A stretch of 64,000 nucleotides of DNA from Microbacterium sp. LWH7-1.2 (lineage in GTDB: Bacteria; Actinomycetota; Actinomycetes; Actinomycetales; Microbacteriaceae). The DNA lies in the NCBI RefSeq assembly GCF_038397755.1, contig NZ_CP151637.1, positions 3,224,001 through 3,288,000 of the forward strand, written 5' to 3'. Positions 56,196 through 64,000 of this stretch are shown piece after piece. Positions within the stretch are counted from its first letter, which is position 1. Each line of letters opens with the position of its first letter. The notes below the pieces were generated by a model. That model was not told the DNA's origin and did not search any database. It was given only the letters and a program-made list of their open reading frames with translations. The position numbers and the translations under genes were made by a program.

Positions 56196-57071
56196 TCAAA
56201 ACACGATCGTGTGGTTGCCGTGGCGGATGACGCGGTCCTCGGCGTGCCACAGCACCGCGCGGGAGAGCACCTGGCGCTCGACGTCGGCGCCGCGGCGGGC
56301 GAGCTCCGAAGCCGAGTCGGCGTGCGTCACCCGGACGGTGTCCTGCTCGATGATCGGGCCCTCGTCGAGGTCGTCGGTGACGTAGTGCGACGTCGCGCCG
56401 ATGAGCTTGACGCCGCGCTGCTTGGCCTTCTTGTACGGCTCGGCGCCGATGAAGGCGGGCAGGAACGAGTGGTGGATGTTGATCACCGGCACCCCGAGCT
56501 CGGCGAGGAAGTCGCCGGAGAGGATCTGCATGTAGCGGGCCAGCACCACGAAATCCACGTTCCCGCGCAGCAGCTCGAGGATCTTCGCCTCGGACGCCGA
56601 CTTGTCGGGACCGGCGACGCCCGGCACGTGGAAGAACGGGACGCCGAACGACCGCACGTCCTCGGCGGAGGCGGTGTGGTTCGAGATCACCATCGGCACC
56701 GTCACGGGCAGATCGCCCCGGCGATGGCGCCACAGGAGGTCGAGCAGGCAGTGGTCCTGCTTCGACGACAGGATCGCCATGCGCTTGGGCACCGACTGGT
56801 CGGTCAGCGACCACTCCAGGTCGAAGCCGGCGAGCGTCCCGGCGATCTCGTCTTCGATGCGCGGGCGGTCGGCCGCGAAGCCCGGCCGGTGGAAGACGAC
56901 CCGCTGGAAGTACGCACCGCCTTCAGGGTTGTCGGAGTACTGGTCGAACGCGACGATGTTGCCGCCGATGCGCGTGATCATCGCCGACACGGCCGCCACG
57001 ATTCCCGGCTGGTCGCTGCCGTGGACGATGAGGCAGGCATGGTCGGGATTCAGGTGCGGAGAGGCGGCCAT
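56196..57071 (-). CDS. purU: Formyltetrahydrofolate deformylase 2
   Basis: A second PurU, 291 aa, the same length as copy 1 and about three-quarters identical by eye. It has the ACT domain ([18 protein letters not shown]) and catalytic [10 protein letters not shown] with [12 protein letters not shown]. It is not linked to metF; it stands alone between pcaR and a thioesterase gene. It is probably the housekeeping copy, with copy 1 dedicated to demethylation, or the reverse. Confidence 0.93.
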   Translation of the reverse strand: MAASPHLNPDHACLIVHGSDQPGIVAAVSAMITRIGGNIVAFDQYSDNPEGGAYFQRVVFHRPGFAADRPRIEDEIAGTLAGFDLEWSLTDQSVPKRMAILSSKQDHCLLDLLWRHRRGDLPVTVPMVISNHTASAEDVRSFGVPFFHVPGVAGPDKSASEAKILELLRGNVDFVVLARYMQILSGDFLAELGVPVINIHHSFLPAFIGAEPYKKAKQRGVKLIGATSHYVTDDLDEGPIIEQDTVRVTHADSASELARRGADVERQVLSRAVLWHAEDRVIRHGNHTIVF

Positions 57072-57168
57072 TGTTCGATTCTGCCCTGTGCGAAGGAACG
57101 CCGCTTCTTGAGGCCGGCCCGCGCGACATGCAGGGGCGGACGGATGCTGCGCCCCGTACCCTGACGGC

Positions 57169-58173
57169 ATGAGCACCGCTTCGCAGGGCAGAGCCGCGGC
57201 GCGCGACGACCGCATCACGCTGCGGTTCATGGCGGTCCCCGCCGACACCGCCGCCGGCGGACACTCGGTCGCCGCCGGCAGCGTCATGGAGTGGATCGAC
57301 AAGGCCGGCTACGCGTGCGCCGTCGGCTGGGCCGGGGCGTACTGCGTCACCGCGTACGTCGGGAACGTGCGCCATCGGCGGCCGATCGCTCCAGGGAGCC
57401 TCATAGAAGTGCAGGCCCGCATCGTCTACACCGGCCGAACCAGCATGCACGTGGTGGTCACCGTGTCCTCGACCGGGGTCAGCGAGCGCCTCTACACGCC
57501 GGCGACGACGTGCATCCTCGTCTTCGTCGCGAAGGGCGCCGACGGACGCCCCACCGAGGTACCGGCGTGGCACCCCGTGACCCGCTCCGACCACAAGCTC
57601 GCCGAGGGGGCGCTGGAGCGCATCGAGTCGCGCGCCGAGATCAAGCGCCTCATGCTGGCGGAGGACTATACGGATGGCTCTACCGCCCCGCGCGCGATGC
57701 TGAAGTTCCTGGCGCCGCCCGGCGTCGTGAACTTCGGCGGCAAGGCACACGGCGGCACGGTCATGCGCTGGATCGACGAGGCCGGTTACGCGGTCGCGGC
57801 GGCGTGGGCGATGGACGGCGAGGATGCCAGCGCCGCGATCGGCGTCTACTCGGGCGGCATCCACTTCCTCGCGCCGGTCGTGATCGGGCACCTCGTGGAC
57901 GTGGACGCGCGCATCGTCTACACGAGCCGACACAGCATGCACGTCAGCACGCGCGTGTGGACCGCTGATCCGCGCACCCCCGACGACCGCACGCTGACCA
58001 CGCAGTGCCTCAGCGTCTTCGTCGTCCCCGGCGCCGACGGCGTCGCTCAGCCGGTCCCGCAGTGGACGCCGGAGCTCGCGGAAGACGAGCGGCTGCAGGA
58101 GCACGTGCGCGAGATCATGGCACTGCGCGAGGAGATCGTGCCGATCGCCGCCTCGCTCACGCTCGAGCCGTAG
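57169..58173 (+). CDS. Acyl-CoA thioesterase with two hotdog domains
   Basis: Cytosolic acyl-CoA hydrolase of 334 aa made of two YciA/ACOT-type hotdog repeats (about 17-150 and 180-315). Each has the helix motif after Gly: GSVMEWIDKAGYACA in the first and GGTVMRWIDEAGYAVA in the second. It lacks a START domain. ATG 57169 is leaderless (TACCCT 6 nt upstream). Its last 17 bases overlap the convergent MerR gene. Substrate unknown; housekeeping of CoA pools drained by CoA-dependent aromatic catabolism is possible. Confidence 0.87.
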   Translation: MSTASQGRAAARDDRITLRFMAVPADTAAGGHSVAAGSVMEWIDKAGYACAVGWAGAYCVTAYVGNVRHRRPIAPGSLIEVQARIVYTGRTSMHVVVTVSSTGVSERLYTPATTCILVFVAKGADGRPTEVPAWHPVTRSDHKLAEGALERIESRAEIKRLMLAEDYTDGSTAPRAMLKFLAPPGVVNFGGKAHGGTVMRWIDEAGYAVAAAWAMDGEDASAAIGVYSGGIHFLAPVVIGHLVDVDARIVYTSRHSMHVSTRVWTADPRTPDDRTLTTQCLSVFVVPGADGVAQPVPQWTPELAEDERLQEHVREIMALREEIVPIAASLTLEP

Positions 58174-58561
58174 CCGGCTCGCGAACCTGGGCCGCGCCGA
58201 CCAGGTCGCCGTTGCGGGTGAGGTCGAGGTAGCGAGCGACCGCGTCGCGGCTCTTCGTGAGGCACGCCAGGCGGTCGTCGAGGGCGATGAGCTCGGTCGC
58301 GAGCATCTCGGCGAGCTCGCGCGAGCACGTCGGCTGTGCCATCGCGCACTGCCGCTCGACGTCGAGCACGACCTTCGCGAGGCGCGTCGACAGCCCCGCC
58401 TGGACCAGGCCACGCGCCCGCGTGGCCCGCTCGACGTCGGCCTCATCGTACGCGCGGTAGCCGTTCGCCGAACGCTCGGACGCCAGCAGTCCCTGGTCCT
58501 CGTAGTAGCGCAGCATCCGTGCGGGGATGCCGGTGCGCTGCGACAGTTCGCCGATCTTCAT
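58157..58561 (-). CDS. MerR-family regulator
   Basis: A 134-aa MerR protein: MKIGELSQRTGIPARMLRYYEDQGLL, GYRAYDEADVERA, then a coiled-coil dimer helix. Two Cys (QCAMAQPTC) in the C-terminal part could bind metal or sense thiols, but the overall form is the SoxR/CueR-like drug- or stress-responding type, uncertain. It is divergent from an MFS exporter whose promoter has the extended spacer that MerR proteins twist, so the exporter is its target. Confidence 0.87.
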   Translation of the reverse strand: MKIGELSQRTGIPARMLRYYEDQGLLASERSANGYRAYDEADVERATRARGLVQAGLSTRLAKVVLDVERQCAMAQPTCSRELAEMLATELIALDDRLACLTKSRDAVARYLDLTRNGDLVGAAQVREPATARA

Positions 58562-58601
58562 GCCGCTGTGCCCTTCGCGTCGATTCGAGTCAGGCGAAAG
58601 C

Positions 58602-58633
58602 TTGACATTGACATTGGTGTCAAAGTTTAGCCT
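58602..58633 (+). promoter_or_regulatory. MerR-type promoter with 20-bp spacer and internal dyad
   Basis: The -35 TTGACA (58602-58607) and -10 TAGCCT (58628-58633) are 20 bp apart instead of 17, with TTGACA-N4-TGTCAA (58608-58623) filling the spacer. The -10 is 6 nt before the MFS start codon, so the transcript is leaderless. This is the classic MerR activation layout. Confidence 0.75.
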
Positions 58634-58639
58634 CGCTGC

Positions 58640-59851
58640 ATGACCTCGTCCACCGCCTCCGTCGCACTGCCCGACACCTCCGTCTCGCGCTTCCCGCTCG
58701 GCCCCCTCCTGCTGCTCTCGTCGGGTGTCTTCGTCACCGTCACCGCCGAGTCGCTGCCGGCTGGCCTCATGCCCGAGATGGCCCGCGACCTCGGGGTCGA
58801 TCCCCTGCGCGTCGGGCTGCTGGTCTCCGTCTGGGCGATCGTGGTGATCGCCACGAGCATTCCGCTCACGCGGGCGACGCGCCGCATCGACCGCCGCGTC
58901 GTCGTCGCGGTCTCGCTCGCAGTCCTCGCGGCGGCCAACGTCGCCACGGCCTTGGCGCCCACGTACGAATTCGCGTTCGCGACGCGGGCGGTCGCCGCGG
59001 TCGCACACGGGGTGTTCTGGGCGATCGTCATCGTGTACGCGTCGTCGCTGCTGTCGGGTGGGCAGTTGGGCCGCGGACTCGCCCTCGTCACCGGCGGGGG
59101 CACGGCGGCCACGGTGCTCGGCCTCCCGGTCGCGACGGCTCTCGCGCAGCTGACGAGCTGGCGCGTCTCGTTCGCGGTGATGGGGGCCGGGATGCTGCTG
59201 CTCGCCGCCGTCGTGTACCGCCGGCTGCCGCGGTCCAAGGTCGAGCCGGTGGCTGCGGGCCGGCGCGAGCCGCTGCGCCACGACCGGTCGCTGCCGCCAC
59301 TGATCGCGTTCGGCATCGCGGGGCTGCTGATCGGCCTCGCGCAGTTCCTCGCCTTCGTCTACATCCGGCCGTACCTCGCCGAATCTGCGGGCATCGCGGA
59401 CGGCTGGGCCAGCGTCCTGCTCTTCGTGTTCGGCGCCGCCGGCACGGTGGGAGTCGCGGTGGCAGGCATGCTCGCCGACCGGTTCCCGCGGACGGCCCTG
59501 ACCGCGACGCTGCTGGTGTTCGTCGGCGCCTTCGCCGCCCTCGCGCTCCTGCCGCGCGCCCCGTTCGTCGTCGTGATCGCTTTGGCGCTCTGGGGCGCCG
59601 GCACCGGCGCGATGTTCCCGCTGATCCAGACGGCGCTCATGCGCGCAGCATCCGATCGCCTCCGCGACCTCGCGAGCGCGTCCATCGTGGTCCTCTTCAA
59701 CGTCGGGATCGCGGGCGGTTCATGGGCCGGCGGCCAGCTCACCGCAACCTACGGGCCGACGGCGAACATGGCGGTCTCGGCGGCGGTCGTGCTGCTGGCG
59801 GCGGGCCTCACCGCGCTGGGCGCCGGACTCGCGACGCCACGAGGCGCGTGA
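58640..59851 (+). CDS. MFS transporter, AraJ/YdhP-like drug or sugar exporter
   Basis: A 403-aa 12-segment MFS protein of the DHA1 group: AESLPAGLMPEMARDLGV at TM1-2 (AraJ/YdhP-type) and the loop TRATRRIDRR. Paired with a divergent MerR activator, hence probably an inducible exporter of a toxic compound, perhaps a phenolic. Leaderless start. Confidence 0.88.
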   Translation: MTSSTASVALPDTSVSRFPLGPLLLLSSGVFVTVTAESLPAGLMPEMARDLGVDPLRVGLLVSVWAIVVIATSIPLTRATRRIDRRVVVAVSLAVLAAANVATALAPTYEFAFATRAVAAVAHGVFWAIVIVYASSLLSGGQLGRGLALVTGGGTAATVLGLPVATALAQLTSWRVSFAVMGAGMLLLAAVVYRRLPRSKVEPVAAGRREPLRHDRSLPPLIAFGIAGLLIGLAQFLAFVYIRPYLAESAGIADGWASVLLFVFGAAGTVGVAVAGMLADRFPRTALTATLLVFVGAFAALALLPRAPFVVVIALALWGAGTGAMFPLIQTALMRAASDRLRDLASASIVVLFNVGIAGGSWAGGQLTATYGPTANMAVSAAVVLLAAGLTALGAGLATPRGA

Positions 59852-59875
59852 GGCCGGCGCCGCCCGGGCCACGTG

Positions 59876-60829
59876 TCAGGCCGGCCCGCTCACCTGAGAC
59901 GACGGACGATTCGACACGGATGCTGCGGCCTGCTCGAAGATGCCGCGCATCCACGCGTGCTCGGGGTCGCGGCCGTGCACGGGATGCCACCACAGCGCGT
60001 TCACGACGGGTGTGGCGTCGAAGGGCGCCTTCAGCGTGCGCACTCCCGCCACAGATTCGGCGACGTGGGCCAGTCCCGCCTGGATCAGGCCGAGGCGATC
60101 GGTGCCTGCGATGAAGTGCGGCAGCGCAAGGAAGCTCTCGACGACGGCCTCGACGTGGGGCTCGATCCCGAGCTGCTGCAGCTGGCGGGCCGCCGAGGTG
60201 AACGCCGTGCGCGATTGGTAGGTGAAGACCCACGGCAGCGCGCCGAGCACGTCCATCGTCAGCTCGTCGCCGACCAGCTCGTTCGACGCCGAGGCCACGA
60301 CCACCCAGCCGTCCCGCCACAGGTCCGCATAGGGAAGGTCCACCAGGTAGCCGTGCGGGATCACCATGCCGTCGGCTGAGCGCAGCCGGTTGAGCGCGTC
60401 GTCCACGATCGCCGGGTTGTGCAGCATGAAGCGGAAGCGCACACCGGGCGCGGCTTCCGCCGCGAGGCGTGACACCTCGCTGCCGATCGTCGCGAACCCG
60501 TAGTCGGACCCGTAGATCGAGAACTCGCGCGTCGAGTCCCTCGGGCTCCACGTCGCCTGACTTTCGAACACCCGGCGGGCGGCTTCGAGAGCCGTCGTCG
60601 TGTGCTCGGTGAGGCGGAGTGCGAGTGGGGTGAGCTCGTAGGTGTTGCCGCGGCGGGCGAGGATCTGGTCGTTGAAGTGCGTGCGCAGTCGGGCGAGCGA
60701 GGCGCTGAGCGCCGGCTGGCTCAGGTGCAGGCGCTCGGCCGCACGCGTCACGCTGCGCTCGGTCAGCAGCGCGTCCAGGGCGACCAAGAGGTTCAGGTCG
60801 AGCCGGGAGAGGAGCGGTTGATCGGACAC
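59876..60829 (-). CDS. LysR-family transcriptional regulator
   Basis: A 317-aa LysR protein: HTH at about 8-66 (NLLVALDALLTERSVTRAAERLHLSQPALSASLARLRTHF) and a type-2 periplasmic-binding-like effector domain, resembling NodD/NahR-type regulators. GTG 60829. It is divergent from the two fused C-glycoside-deglycosidase-like genes across a 213-bp AT-rich gap, so it probably activates them on sensing a glycoside or aglycone. Confidence 0.9.
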   Translation of the reverse strand: MSDQPLLSRLDLNLLVALDALLTERSVTRAAERLHLSQPALSASLARLRTHFNDQILARRGNTYELTPLALRLTEHTTTALEAARRVFESQATWSPRDSTREFSIYGSDYGFATIGSEVSRLAAEAAPGVRFRFMLHNPAIVDDALNRLRSADGMVIPHGYLVDLPYADLWRDGWVVVASASNELVGDELTMDVLGALPWVFTYQSRTAFTSAARQLQQLGIEPHVEAVVESFLALPHFIAGTDRLGLIQAGLAHVAESVAGVRTLKAPFDATPVVNALWWHPVHGRDPEHAWMRGIFEQAAASVSNRPSSQVSGPA

Positions 60830-61042
60830 GACGATGTGCTCCTCCGGGGTTCGAGATGCCTGCGCCCAGTGTATCCGTGCAATCTATGCGGGGTGGAGGT
60901 GACATCGCTCGCAACGATGCGCCGATGGTGAGGCGATTATGCGCACATCACACTTACTTATGTCTAAATAATGCCTAACCTTGATATCCTCAGGAGGACA
61001 CCCGGCCCGCGAACGCGGTCCCGACCCAGAGAGCGAGCATCG
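60830..61042. promoter_or_regulatory. AT-rich divergent promoter region of LysR and CGD-like genes
   Basis: It contains the most AT-rich stretch near the right end (about 60938-60985), TANNNT-type boxes such as TAACCT, and an isolated strong AGGAGG near 60991 that lacks a nearby start codon. LysR sites are expected here, but no dyad is clear enough to call. Confidence 0.4.
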
Positions 61043-62344
61043 ATGCTTCTCGAGAGAGATCTCATCCAGTCCGTCGGCTTCCGCAACGTGCGCGAAGGGG
61101 GCGAGATCACCGGCTTCCAGTTGCGCCTGCGCATGCCGTCGTACCGCGGGATGGCGGCATCCCTCATCGATGGCGTCGCGGTGCGTGTCGGCGACCTCGT
61201 CGACGTCCCCGCGGATGTGCCCCGATGGACCTTCGCCGGCCGCACGTACTCGCTGCAGGAGCTCTGGGACTCCGAGGGCGTGCGCTGGCCGCTCGAAGAG
61301 GCGGCGATCGTCACCGTGCCGCATCCGGGCGGGCTGCCGGAGGGCACGCACGAGGTGTCGATCCAGCTGCGGCTGCGCACGTCGTACATCCCTCAGGAGC
61401 ATCAGCCCTCGATGTACGACGTCTCGCGGCACATCACCCTCACCTCGTCCGAGGAAGGCGGCCCCTTCAAATACGGTGTCAGCCTCTACAGCTTCATGAC
61501 CGACTACGGCACCGTGATGGACCTCGAGACCGCGCTCGCCGCGGTGGCCGACGTCGGCGCGACCGGTGTCGAGATCCTCGGCGAAGGACACATCGAGCGG
61601 TACCCCGAGCCCCCGACCGAGTGGATCGACCGCTGGTTCGCGCTGCTCGACAAGTACGCGCTCGAGCCGACGAACTACGGCTCGTGGATCGACACCCGCC
61701 TGCACTCGAGCGGCCTGAACGCCCGCGACCTCACGGCAGCCGAGGGCGCGGCGATGCTGCAGCGCGACCTGCGTCTCGCGAAGCTCCTCGGGTTCCGATT
61801 CGTGCGACCGAAGATCGGCGTGGTCACGAGCGACCTCATCCCGCATCCCATCTGGACCGAGTCCGTCGAGCGGTCGCTCGACCTCGCCGCCGAGCTCGAC
61901 GTCGTGATCTGCCCCGAGATCCACGCGCCGACGCCGATCAAGCACGAGGTCGTCGACGACTACATCGAGCTCATCCGGCGCACGGGCACGAAGCACTTCG
62001 GCCTGCTGCTCGACACGGGCATTTTCCAGGACCGCCCGATCCCGCTGAAGCCCGGTGAGCTGCCCGGCCGCCGGCCGGCGTTCATGGACGGGATCGCCGT
62101 CGACCCGGCCGACATCGCCGACATCGCGGAGCACGTCGTCTTCATCCAGGCCAAGTTCCACGACATCGACGAGAACCTCGAAGACCAGCAGATCCCCTGG
62201 GAGCCGGTGCTGCGCGCCCTCAAGGGTGCCGGCTACACCGGCTACTTGTCGAGCGAGTACGAGGGCGAGCGCATCCCGTGGCGCTCGATCGAGCAGGTGC
62301 GCCGCCAGCACTCGCTCATCCGCTCGATCGCCTCCCGCCTCTGA
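61043..62344 (+). CDS. Fused C-glycoside deglycosidase-like protein 1 (DUF6379 + sugar-phosphate-isomerase-like barrel)
   Basis: A 433-aa two-domain protein. Residues 1-135 match DUF6379, the small beta subunit (CarC/DgpC) of C-glycoside deglycosidases (FQLRLRMPSYRGMAAS; GRTYSLQELWDSEGVRWPL; GGLPEGTHEVSIQLRLRTSYIP). Residues 145-433 are an AP-endonuclease-2-like TIM barrel, as in the alpha subunit (CarB/DgpB), with likely metal ligands E292 (PEIHAP), D324 (LLLDTG) and E405 (SSEYEGE). The His expected before AKF is Gln 369. Known enzymes are two-chain; here both parts are one chain. They cleave 3-oxo-C-glycosides. Reaction inferred; the fusion is read directly. Confidence 0.8.
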   Translation: MLLERDLIQSVGFRNVREGGEITGFQLRLRMPSYRGMAASLIDGVAVRVGDLVDVPADVPRWTFAGRTYSLQELWDSEGVRWPLEEAAIVTVPHPGGLPEGTHEVSIQLRLRTSYIPQEHQPSMYDVSRHITLTSSEEGGPFKYGVSLYSFMTDYGTVMDLETALAAVADVGATGVEILGEGHIERYPEPPTEWIDRWFALLDKYALEPTNYGSWIDTRLHSSGLNARDLTAAEGAAMLQRDLRLAKLLGFRFVRPKIGVVTSDLIPHPIWTESVERSLDLAAELDVVICPEIHAPTPIKHEVVDDYIELIRRTGTKHFGLLLDTGIFQDRPIPLKPGELPGRRPAFMDGIAVDPADIADIAEHVVFIQAKFHDIDENLEDQQIPWEPVLRALKGAGYTGYLSSEYEGERIPWRSIEQVRRQHSLIRSIASRL

Positions 62345-62362
62345 CCCCGAAACGAGACAGCA

Positions 62363-63844
62363 ATGCCCAACGGACTCATCGCCGACGACAGCCTGCGCCC
62401 GCACCCCGAGGGTCTGGCGCTGAAGCTCACCCTCCCCTGGTACCGGAGCCTGTGGCTCTCGTCCGTCTCGACGCTGCGCGTCACCCTCGACGGCGTCGAG
62501 ATCCCGGCCGACGACCTCGCGTTCGAGCTCGGAGGGACCCGCTACGCCATCGCCGAGCTGCCGCAGCAGAGCGAGACGCTGTGGTTCCTGCAGCAGCATC
62601 CGCTTCTCATCGTCCGCCGCGACCAGCCCTTCGCTCTGGGCGAGCAGCACGAGGTCGAGATCTTCGGCGAGCTGCGCCTGCCCTACATGCAGATCGCACC
62701 CGGCCAGGACGGCGGGCCGGGCATGTACGTGCCGAACATCGTGCGCCAGTCGCTCACGCTGACGGTGACGGAGACGGATGCTGCGCCCCCGGCGACAGCG
62801 ACCGACATCGCGCCCCCGCCGCCGGCGTCGGACGACGACCCCTTCAAGCTCGGCCTCACGCTGTACTCGGCGAGTGCGGAGTTCCGCGCCGGCTGGTACG
62901 ACTTCGACGGGCTGCTCGATCGCGTGGCCGAGCTGGGCATCGGTCCGGGCATCGAGATCGTCGCGTCGCAGGTGCTGCCGACCTATCCCGTGGTGTCGGA
63001 CGAGTTCGTCGCGCAGTGGCGCGCCGCGTTCGACAAGCACGGGTTCGACGCCAGCTCCTTCGGGGCGAACCTCGACATGGGGCGCCGGCGCGATCGCGAC
63101 ATGACCCCCGACGAGGAGTTCGAGTTCAGCGAGCTGATGTTCCAGGGCGCGAAGAAACTCGGGTTCCCGCTGGTGCGCATCCAGTCCGCGAAGCCGCAGC
63201 TGCTGCGCCGGCTGCTGCCGGTGGCGGAGCGCCTGGAGCTGCAGCTGGCGTACGAGATCCACGCCCCGATGGGGCCGAATGCCGAGCCGATCATGAAGGT
63301 GCGCGACACCTACGCCGAGCTGGACTCGCCGCTGCTCGGCTTCGTCGCCGACTTCTCGTCGACGATGCACAGCATGTCGCCGACGCTGCTGCGCGCCGTG
63401 CGGCGCGCGGGCCTGGATGACGACGCGCTGGCTGAGCTTCAGCGCATCTGGTCGACCGACGCCACCATGCAGCAGCGGCAGCAGGAGTTCATCGGGTACC
63501 TGAAGGGCCGAGACTTCGATCCGGGTCGGCTCGGCTCGTTCGCCCACCTGGCTTTCAACATGCACGGCCACGTGGACCCCCGCGAGTGGGCCGACATCGT
63601 GCCGCAGATCCTGCACGTGCACGCGAAGTTCTACGACATCGACCAGAACGGTCAGGAGCCCGCCATCGACTACCCCGAGCTGGTGCGCGTCTTCGTCGAG
63701 GGCGGCTACCGCGGTTACTGGTCGAGCGAGTGGGAAGGCCACGCGTTCGCCGAGCTCGGCGAGGTCGACCCCCTGCTGCTCGTGCGCCAGCAGCACGATC
63801 TCATCCGCCGCTCGATGCACGCGGTCGCAGGCGCCCGTGTCTGA
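62363..63844 (+). CDS. Fused C-glycoside deglycosidase-like protein 2 (DUF6379 + sugar-phosphate-isomerase-like barrel)
   Basis: A 493-aa paralogue with the same order of domains: DUF6379-like part at about 10-140 (LALKLTLPWYRSLWLSSV; GGTRYAIAELPQQ), a 25-residue Ala/Pro linker, then the TIM barrel from about 160. The metal set looks complete: E298 (YEIHAP), D330 (VADFSS), H420 (HVHAKFYD) and E456 (SSEWEGH). It is much diverged from copy 1, 19 nt downstream, so the pair may form a hetero-complex in which only this copy has the full site. GTG of the next gene overlaps its stop. Function inferred from CarBC/DgpBC relatives. Confidence 0.8.
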   Translation: MPNGLIADDSLRPHPEGLALKLTLPWYRSLWLSSVSTLRVTLDGVEIPADDLAFELGGTRYAIAELPQQSETLWFLQQHPLLIVRRDQPFALGEQHEVEIFGELRLPYMQIAPGQDGGPGMYVPNIVRQSLTLTVTETDAAPPATATDIAPPPPASDDDPFKLGLTLYSASAEFRAGWYDFDGLLDRVAELGIGPGIEIVASQVLPTYPVVSDEFVAQWRAAFDKHGFDASSFGANLDMGRRRDRDMTPDEEFEFSELMFQGAKKLGFPLVRIQSAKPQLLRRLLPVAERLELQLAYEIHAPMGPNAEPIMKVRDTYAELDSPLLGFVADFSSTMHSMSPTLLRAVRRAGLDDDALAELQRIWSTDATMQQRQQEFIGYLKGRDFDPGRLGSFAHLAFNMHGHVDPREWADIVPQILHVHAKFYDIDQNGQEPAIDYPELVRVFVEGGYRGYWSSEWEGHAFAELGEVDPLLLVRQQHDLIRRSMHAVAGARV

Positions 63845-64000
63845 CACCGAGGTCGACTTCCGCACGCTGCCGCTTCCCGAGGTGCTGCGCCTGTTCCGCG
63901 AGAACGGCGAGCCGTCCGACCCGCGTCCCGACATCGACACGTCATCCCTGAAGCGCCGCTTCCCCCGGCTCGGGAACGTCGAGGCGCGCGACCTGAAGAT
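63837..64000 (+). CDS. Unidentified protein, 5' part only (window edge)
   Basis: The first 54 codons of a gene starting at GTG 63837, which overlaps the previous stop (63842-63844), so it belongs to the same operon. The visible N-terminus (FRTLPLPEVLRLFRENGEP, then DIDTSSLKRRFPRLGNVEA) is soluble-looking, without a signal peptide, and I do not recognise it. A partner step in C-glycoside breakdown is likely by position, for example a 3-oxidase or a third subunit, but nothing visible proves it. Confidence 0.6.
   Translation, partial: MSDTEVDFRTLPLPEVLRLFRENGEPSDPRPDIDTSSLKRRFPRLGNVEARDLK

Noticed and set aside
60884..63940. Very long open frame (over 1000 codons) on the minus strand opposite the CGD-like genes
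   Set aside because: Its translation is Arg/Val/Asp/Glu-rich and lacks domains. It is the usual antisense shadow of two well-supported plus-strand genes in GC-rich DNA.

Overview
The window is very GC-rich, gene-dense bacterial DNA that looks like an actinobacterial chromosome, most likely Microbacteriaceae (Microbacterium-like). This inference rests on strong G/C codon bias, many GTG starts, -10 boxes of type TANNNT placed 6-7 nt before start codons (leaderless genes), and actinobacterial gene types. About 62 protein genes are called. No rRNA, tRNA, CRISPR array, insertion sequence or phage gene was seen.

Region 1 (1-9.7 kb) is mostly housekeeping: an Nramp manganese transporter cut by the left edge with a paired palindromic operator, a TrmH-type RNA methyltransferase, a MATE exporter, an M13 metallopeptidase, a class-A beta-lactamase-fold protein that has lost its SxxK motif, a core MetE-like methyltransferase, and an ABC exporter with a divergent winged-helix regulator.

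Region 2 (9.7-37.9 kb) looks like a catabolic island for methoxylated, lignin-type aromatics. A galDCB-like set with an unusual type-I extradiol dioxygenase could take gallate to pyruvate and oxaloacetate. Three LigM/DesA-type tetrahydrofolate-dependent O-demethylases, with metF and purU, would strip methyl groups from vanillate, syringate or 3-O-methylgallate and recycle them as C1 units. Two ABC importers (branched-chain type and NMT1/TauT type), an aldehyde dehydrogenase, a secreted esterase-like protein, and IclR, GntR, PaaX and PadR regulators complete the region.

Region 3 (38-44.9 kb) is a phd/cou-like operon for hydroxycinnamates: CoA ligase, MaoC hydratase, acyl-CoA dehydrogenase, amidohydrolase-type beta-ketoacyl-CoA hydrolase and SDR, with a divergent MarR regulator and an MFS transporter.

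Region 4 (45-56 kb) holds pobA and the full protocatechuate 3,4-cleavage (beta-ketoadipate) pathway pcaHGBDC and pcaIJF with three IclR regulators. H-, G- and S-type lignin monomers could therefore all be processed from this one locus.

Region 5 (56-64 kb) has a second purU, a tandem hotdog thioesterase, a MerR/MFS pair with a textbook MerR promoter, a LysR regulator, and two tandem proteins that each fuse a DUF6379-like beta domain (CarC/DgpC type) to a sugar-phosphate-isomerase-like TIM barrel (CarB/DgpB type). These look like single-chain C-glycoside deglycosidases. A further gene runs off the right edge.

Regulatory DNA is unusually legible. Several palindromes recur at more than one promoter, and four intergenic spaces carry a mirror-arranged repeat with a strict 20-bp period.
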